Shown piece after piece: positions 59,623 through 64,000 of a stretch of DNA of 64,000 nucleotides (positions are counted from its first letter, which is position 1; each line of letters begins with the position of its first letter). The notes under the pieces were generated by a model, which was given only the letters and a program-made list of their open reading frames with translations, did not search any database and was not told where the DNA came from. The stretch spans positions 682,001-746,000 of the forward strand of contig LLEY01000006.1 of NCBI GenBank assembly GCA_001414485.1, given 5' to 3'. This DNA is from Calycina herbarum (taxonomy: Eukaryota; Ascomycota; Leotiomycetes; Helotiales; Pezizellaceae). A program made the translations under genes and the position numbers.

Positions 59623-60330
59623 GGTGAGGACAGGTTGTCAGAGCTCAAAGAAAGAATTTCCACCATGAATGAAGCGCGTGGAAACACGAGAAAAGTTAAC
59701 AAGAATTAAATGTAAGGACTGTGAGAGCTGGACGTGGAGTTTCGGAGCGCGCAGCTGCCTTGGTTCAGCCCAATCGTCTTGTTCTCCGGTTTGAGGTGCA
59801 AAGAGGAAAGGCGAGTCGAGTTCGGCACCAGTTGTCTGGGATCTTATGTAAGCTGGTGAGTTCTCCGGAATTTTGGGCCAATGAAAATAAGACCCTCGCC
59901 TGAGCTCTGTTCACCTGCTGGTCTCTCCTCTCCTCTTTTCAACGACATCTCACATAGTCCACTTGCAATAACTTCTGCAAGAGTTTTCAAGAGACTTAAA
60001 GAACTTCTTAACGCAATTTGCATTAACTCAAAGGCATGTTCCAAACCTCATCATTTCATGTAATTACCTTTTACGCATCAGATGAGTAGCTTCCCTGTCG
60101 CTCGGGGGCCATATTTCCCTGTGGCCTGGAATCGTGCCTGTTGGTAATGATATTCGGGAGACACCGAATCCTCCAACGTCCTTGCAATCATGGGCTCTTC
60201 AGCCGCCCAGCTTCGGAAAATGAATTCTTGTTATCATATCAAGTTTAAAACCCTCCAGGATGAATTTTGTGCAATTCAAAAAAATGTCGCGCTTGTTCTT
60301 CTCTGTGCTCCGGCGTTTAATCCCTCCGCT
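59623..60330. other. Divergent promoter region between ALG10 and the Zn2Cys6 gene
   Basis: This 708-bp region contains both promoters. No TATA box or factor site stands out. Two further in-frame ATGs (60190 and 60220) could extend the regulator N-terminus. Confidence 0.5.
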
Positions 60331-61941
60331 ATGACCAACAACTTTCAAGACGACTGGCTCTTTTCCCCTACCGAGGGATCTGGTTCTTCGAGTTCAGAAC
60401 AAAACTCGCTCTTCAACAGTCCCAACAATACTCCTCTCAACAATAAGAAAGTATTTCAGCAAGCGATACACGAATCACGTGATTCACCTCGATATGTTGT
60501 TCCCTCCATGAATCTATCAACCAAAAACACGGAAAATAATCACCAGCTGGATACAAACACGAAGGCCGCGAAAGGACCCAGAAAGGGACATAAGAAATCA
60601 AGACGTGGCTGCTTCAGCTGCAAGCAAAGGAAGATCAAGGTATAACCTCCAAGTTCCGTCTTTCGACTGTAGCTGATCATTTACTTTCTGTTGCCTTCAA
60701 GTGTCAAGAAACGCAACCATCCTGTGCAAACTGTATCAAAGTCAAATTAACTTGTGTATACCCACAACCAAAGACTCTTTCTGCTCTACATGAGTCGTCA
60801 GCATACGCACCAAACCCCGTTACATCCATCAATCTCCAAGCGACACCGGTAGTATTCTCATTGACCGACATGAGACTATTCCATCACTTCCTCCAAGAAG
60901 CATATCCACATCTGCCGGTTGGTAACGATTCCGCTTGGACAACCCAAGTACCGTTAATCGCTCATCACGTACGTTGTCATCAGCGGTTGTCACACCTTAT
61001 CAAAAATCTCAGCTAACAAACTCAAATAGAACGAGTACGTGATGCATGCAATCCTCGGAATGGCAGCGACTCATCTCCAGCTAGTAACTGGCGTACCGCT
61101 CGGCACAACAGCTTTACAACATCGACTCCTCGCCATCGTAGGTTCCAGCGAAGCTTTAAACCGTCCTAGCCGAACTGGGGTCGATGGTGATGCATTGCTA
61201 GCTTCCTGTTACCTTCTTGCATTTCAGTCAAGCTACATGCCTGATGGAATGCAAGAATTCTTCCGGACCATCCGAGGATGTGCTTTACTCACTATGCAAT
61301 TGAGAGCTGATAATCTCCCCATGGCGTTTTTTCTCCCACATAAATATCATTTTGCTGTCATGCAAGAGAGACTTGTGGATCTCCCAGTCATTGAGCCGGG
61401 ATTAGTTGAGATTGCGAGGAGGTCACTGGAGTTATTACCACGAGATCTTTTCGATATTTGGCACACGAATTTCTACGATTCTTTAATTGTAACTCTGGAC
61501 TCGCTAGCCATATCTTCTTTACAATGTGAGCAACCATCCCTCTCCCCCATCTGCCATCCATCTCTTGTCCATTTTACTTACCAAATCCCCCATCCAGCAT
61601 ATTTCAAATTCCTCCTAGTCTACCAAGGGATCCTCAAAATGGACACCCTCGCATTCAACAACTTCCTCTCTCCCACAAACCACTTCGCCCGTATCCTCCT
61701 CGTCCACTTCCTCGCCATAGAATTAATCATGGAGCCAGTAATAAGTCGTGAGTTCGGTGGCAGATCTCGCCCGATACCCTCAAGATATCATTTAGACTGG
61801 ATATTTTCTGCAAATAGGGAGCTCCCTCCCGATTTGCGGGATTTGGTGAAGTGGCCTAACGAGATGGCTTTGTCGTTTGGGGGGAACACGACGGGTCGAA
61901 TAACGGAGGCTGGTAGGCTGGGTCAGGTTGATGATGGGTAA
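60331..61941 (+). CDS. Zn2Cys6 transcription factor
   Basis: The model has three exons, 60331-60639, 60702-60968 and 61030-61941, giving 495 residues; introns of 62 and 61 nt are phase 0. A Ser/Asn-rich N-terminus and basic patch (GPRKGHKKSRRG) lead into C94-x2-C97-x6-C104-x6-C111-x2-C114-x6-C121, the binuclear zinc cluster, with intron 1 placed just before Cys104. The regulatory half has DMRLFHHFLQEAYPHLP, EYVMHAILGMAATHLQLVTG, DALLASCYLLAFQSSYM and later helices, matching the Upc2-type fungal TF domain. A 72-nt in-frame segment (61526-61597) has a GTGAGC donor and CAG acceptor and no stop; if spliced the protein has 471 residues. It should be a nuclear DNA-binding regulator with unknown targets. 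Confidence 0.85.
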
Positions 61942-63333
61942 TTGCTCTCGTACCGGAACATCCGAAACGACACTTTCTAAATATGTTCCCGCAGAGCTGA
62001 TAACTGGGGATTAAATGCTAGTTTAATAGAAAATACTTCCTCTTCTGAAAATATATCTTCCAAACACTGTTAATTCCCCATCTACAAATACCCCTCCAAA
62101 AGATGACTATACCCCTATCAATTAAATCCGCCAGATAGTACAAGACCTTTCAAATACTTCCACGCAATTGCCTCAGTAAGAGTTCCTGTCATTATTCAGC
62201 ATACACCGGAATAGTATCCACTGAATGATATTATTATAAAACATCCCAGGTAAAGAATCCGCCAAATAATTACGATCTCCCAGGAACCCAATCTTTCTTT
62301 TTTTTCTTTGAGCCATTCATCTAAGTTGTATCTGTTCTCTTAATAATTCCCGACCATTCAGAATGAAATCTTCAAGTAAGAGTACGCTAAAGCATGACTA
62401 GGTAGGATTCATTAACAAACACCTTTCTAAGTAATCCCCACCAAATAAGTGACACAGTTTCGTTGGCTTTTCTAGGCTCATATAGAATTCATAGCATCGG
62501 TTTTCTCTTTCACATTGACCTACCTACAGCATCCCTACGATCAATATAGATCTCCTTCATTTGAGCCACCTGCTCAACAACTAATCAAACCCCACCATCT
62601 TCCAAGTTTTGACCGCCAGCCACGAACTTTAACATTCTCTGGTAGAGTAAGGAAAGCGATTTCAGTCCTCTATCATAAATTCATTCGGCAAAGAAAAAGT
62701 CGCGATGGGTAATAGAAAAGGTATTTTAGTAGTGTCCACCTAACGTACCAGAAGAGAAAACGAAGATTAGCGGCAGCCCGAACGTACGGCGCGCCCTACG
62801 GGGTCGGAACAACCAATCTCCTCTTGGGATCACATAGTATTACCACATGCGTAGTCACGGAGCGGAGGTTTATCGGTGGTGGATGACATCAAGAAACCGA
62901 GCTCGAAGTGACTCCAGCTTTTTAGGTATCTAATTTTCCAAACTGACCCAAAACAAACTAGGAACCCTAACCGATACCAAAAACAGCAACACTAAGAGGG
63001 GAAATCGTTGCAAAAAACAGCTTTTATTGTATGCTCTCCAGGTAGGTAATACAATCTAAAAAGAGAATCCGAGCATACTCCAGGGAGGTTTGTGTATATG
63101 TCGAATGTAAGTATGTCTTTATGTGCAATGCCCCATTCCCAAGCCCAATTCCTATTCCCTGTCTCCCTCGTATTCCGTTCCCCAAAACTCCAAGAGAAAA
63201 TCCCAAAAGTATTCTTCGTGCGCCCCAACACTGGTCCGCCCAAATTCCCAACCTAGCCTGTGTATGCAGTCCCCAGTATGATCTCGTTCGTCGTTCCTGG
63301 GCCGTCGTTCATAAAATCATAACGTATAATCTC
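61942..63333. other. Intergenic region downstream of the Zn2Cys6 gene
   Basis: No firm gene is seen in 1.39 kb. A 65-codon frame (62515-62712) begins at TTG but has protein-like sequence in its second half (TFSGRVRKAISVLYHKFIRQ); with an acceptor at about 62529 it could be a terminal exon, but no matching first exon was found. Confidence 0.4.
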
Positions 63334-63810
63334 TCACAGACTGAGTTGATCCATACTCAACCGATCACCACTCCTCTGTCGCCTCACTACCCCCAGCTTG
63401 AAATATCTCTCCTCCCCAGTAGCAGTCTTTCCACCGACATACCATTTCTCCTGTCCCAGTACATCTCGGAATCCTTCACTACTACTATCACTTCCCCGTC
63501 TATTTGTTTTTATGTATCGTGGTGCTGTTGCGGTTGTCGAGTCTGTTGACGTTGAAGGACCAGGCGATCGTGATAATGGTGATGTGCTGTGTGTCCGTGG
63601 AGAGTGAAGTGCAGAGAGGGCGGTGCTTGTTGTTCCTTTCGAGGTTGTAGTTATGGAGCGGGGTTGTGAGGGGGACGAGGAGTGGGATTGTGAGGAGGGT
63701 GTTGAGGAGGTTGCTGCTGATGAAGCGGCTTTGCTTGTTTGGATTGCGCGGGGAGTTTTGAAGGCTCCGAAGATGCCTCCTAAGAACGGGAAGCTTCTTT
63801 GAGATGACAT
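63334..63810 (-). CDS. Small conserved hypothetical protein
   Basis: This single-exon frame encodes 158 residues from ATG 63810. It begins MSSQRSFPFLGGIFGAF, continues with ~75 residues of Ser/Thr/Pro-rich disorder, and ends with an ordered segment: SDSSSEGFRDVLGQEKWYVG, GEERYFKLGVVRR and SGDRLSMDQLSL. The C-terminal block resembles a short motif seen in small proteins of unknown function across Pezizomycotina; this recollection was not checked by search. Ser-rich composition and clustered basic/Ser motifs suggest phosphorylation. Location and role are unknown. The start is supported by being the first ATG before a sequence of different composition. Confidence 0.7.
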   Translation of the reverse strand: MSSQRSFPFLGGIFGAFKTPRAIQTSKAASSAATSSTPSSQSHSSSPSQPRSITTTSKGTTSTALSALHSPRTHSTSPLSRSPGPSTSTDSTTATAPRYIKTNRRGSDSSSEGFRDVLGQEKWYVGGKTATGEERYFKLGVVRRQRSGDRLSMDQLSL

Positions 63811-64000
63811 TTTTGTTTGGTGTTGTGTTGTTGGATCGGGGAAGTGATGAAAGGGAGAGCGTTTGGTTCAACCCGGGTAGGTCCTCGAGGTACGAATTAT
63901 GATACGATCAGCTCGTCTGATAACAGAGAAGGCGCTGGGCGTGTATGAGGCAATGCCGCCTCTGCTTGTATCTTGCGTCGTCTCACTTCCCCGGTGTACG
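63811..64000. other. Window edge upstream of the small hypothetical gene
   Basis: Presumed promoter sequence; nothing else is seen. Confidence 0.3.

Noticed and set aside
1..64000. A secondary-metabolite or catabolic gene cluster (two Zn2Cys6 regulators, an MFS permease, a hydrolase)
   Set aside because: No core synthase or linked enzymes are present; the regulators and the permease are 14-25 kb apart with housekeeping genes between them.
1..64000. tRNA or rRNA genes
   Set aside because: No complete cloverleaf with A and B boxes and no rRNA-like segment was recognised by eye; tRNAscan and Rfam searches would be decisive.

Overview
The window is nuclear DNA of a filamentous ascomycete (Pezizomycotina, probably Leotiomycetes; the class is an inference). 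The evidence is short 47-80 nt GT-AG introns with CTAAY-like branch sites, fungus-specific families (Zn2Cys6 regulators, DUF3176, DUF3433, a Dal5-type permease, GPI wall proteins) and strong repeat-induced point mutation (RIP) of repeats. Splice sites were read by eye from frame, phase and consensus; no transcript or homology search was run.

Layout. 1-958: 3' part of a TAM41-like mitochondrial CDP-diacylglycerol synthase, followed by a 2.9-kb gene-free spacer with two families of degenerate tandem repeats. 3.9-7.9 kb: a DUF3176 membrane protein and, on the opposite strand, a secreted L-domain/leucine-rich membrane protein with modular exons. 9.07-21.14 kb: two head-to-tail copies of a ~6-kb non-LTR retrotransposon (APE, reverse transcriptase, RNase H), mutated by RIP and bounded by three copies of one 13-bp target-site duplication. 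21.3-32.1 kb: a Zn2Cys6 regulator, a SET/MYND protein with altered key residues, a caspase-like gene with frame breaks, and a long GPI-anchored wall protein with Cys-containing repeats. 33.9-40.8 kb: an MFS permease, the GINS replication subunit PSF2 with a double MluI cell-cycle box upstream, and a small hypothetical gene. 43.3-55.8 kb: a two-domain DUF3433 protein, an F-box-like protein, a coiled-coil protein, a decayed alpha/beta-hydrolase, a small membrane protein and an F-box-like hypothetical. 55.9-57.5 kb: an AT-rich RIP-decayed relic carrying an intact 190-bp solo LTR. 57.8-63.8 kb: ALG10 glucosyltransferase, a divergently transcribed Zn2Cys6 regulator, and a small conserved hypothetical.

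The genes do not form an evident biosynthetic cluster. Housekeeping genes (TAM41, PSF2, ALG10) alternate with fast-evolving membrane, wall and regulatory genes and repeat-rich spacers. The most distinctive features are the tandem LINE array with RIP that fades at its outer edges, the solo LTR inside a RIP relic, the exon-per-module L-domain gene, and two decaying enzyme genes.
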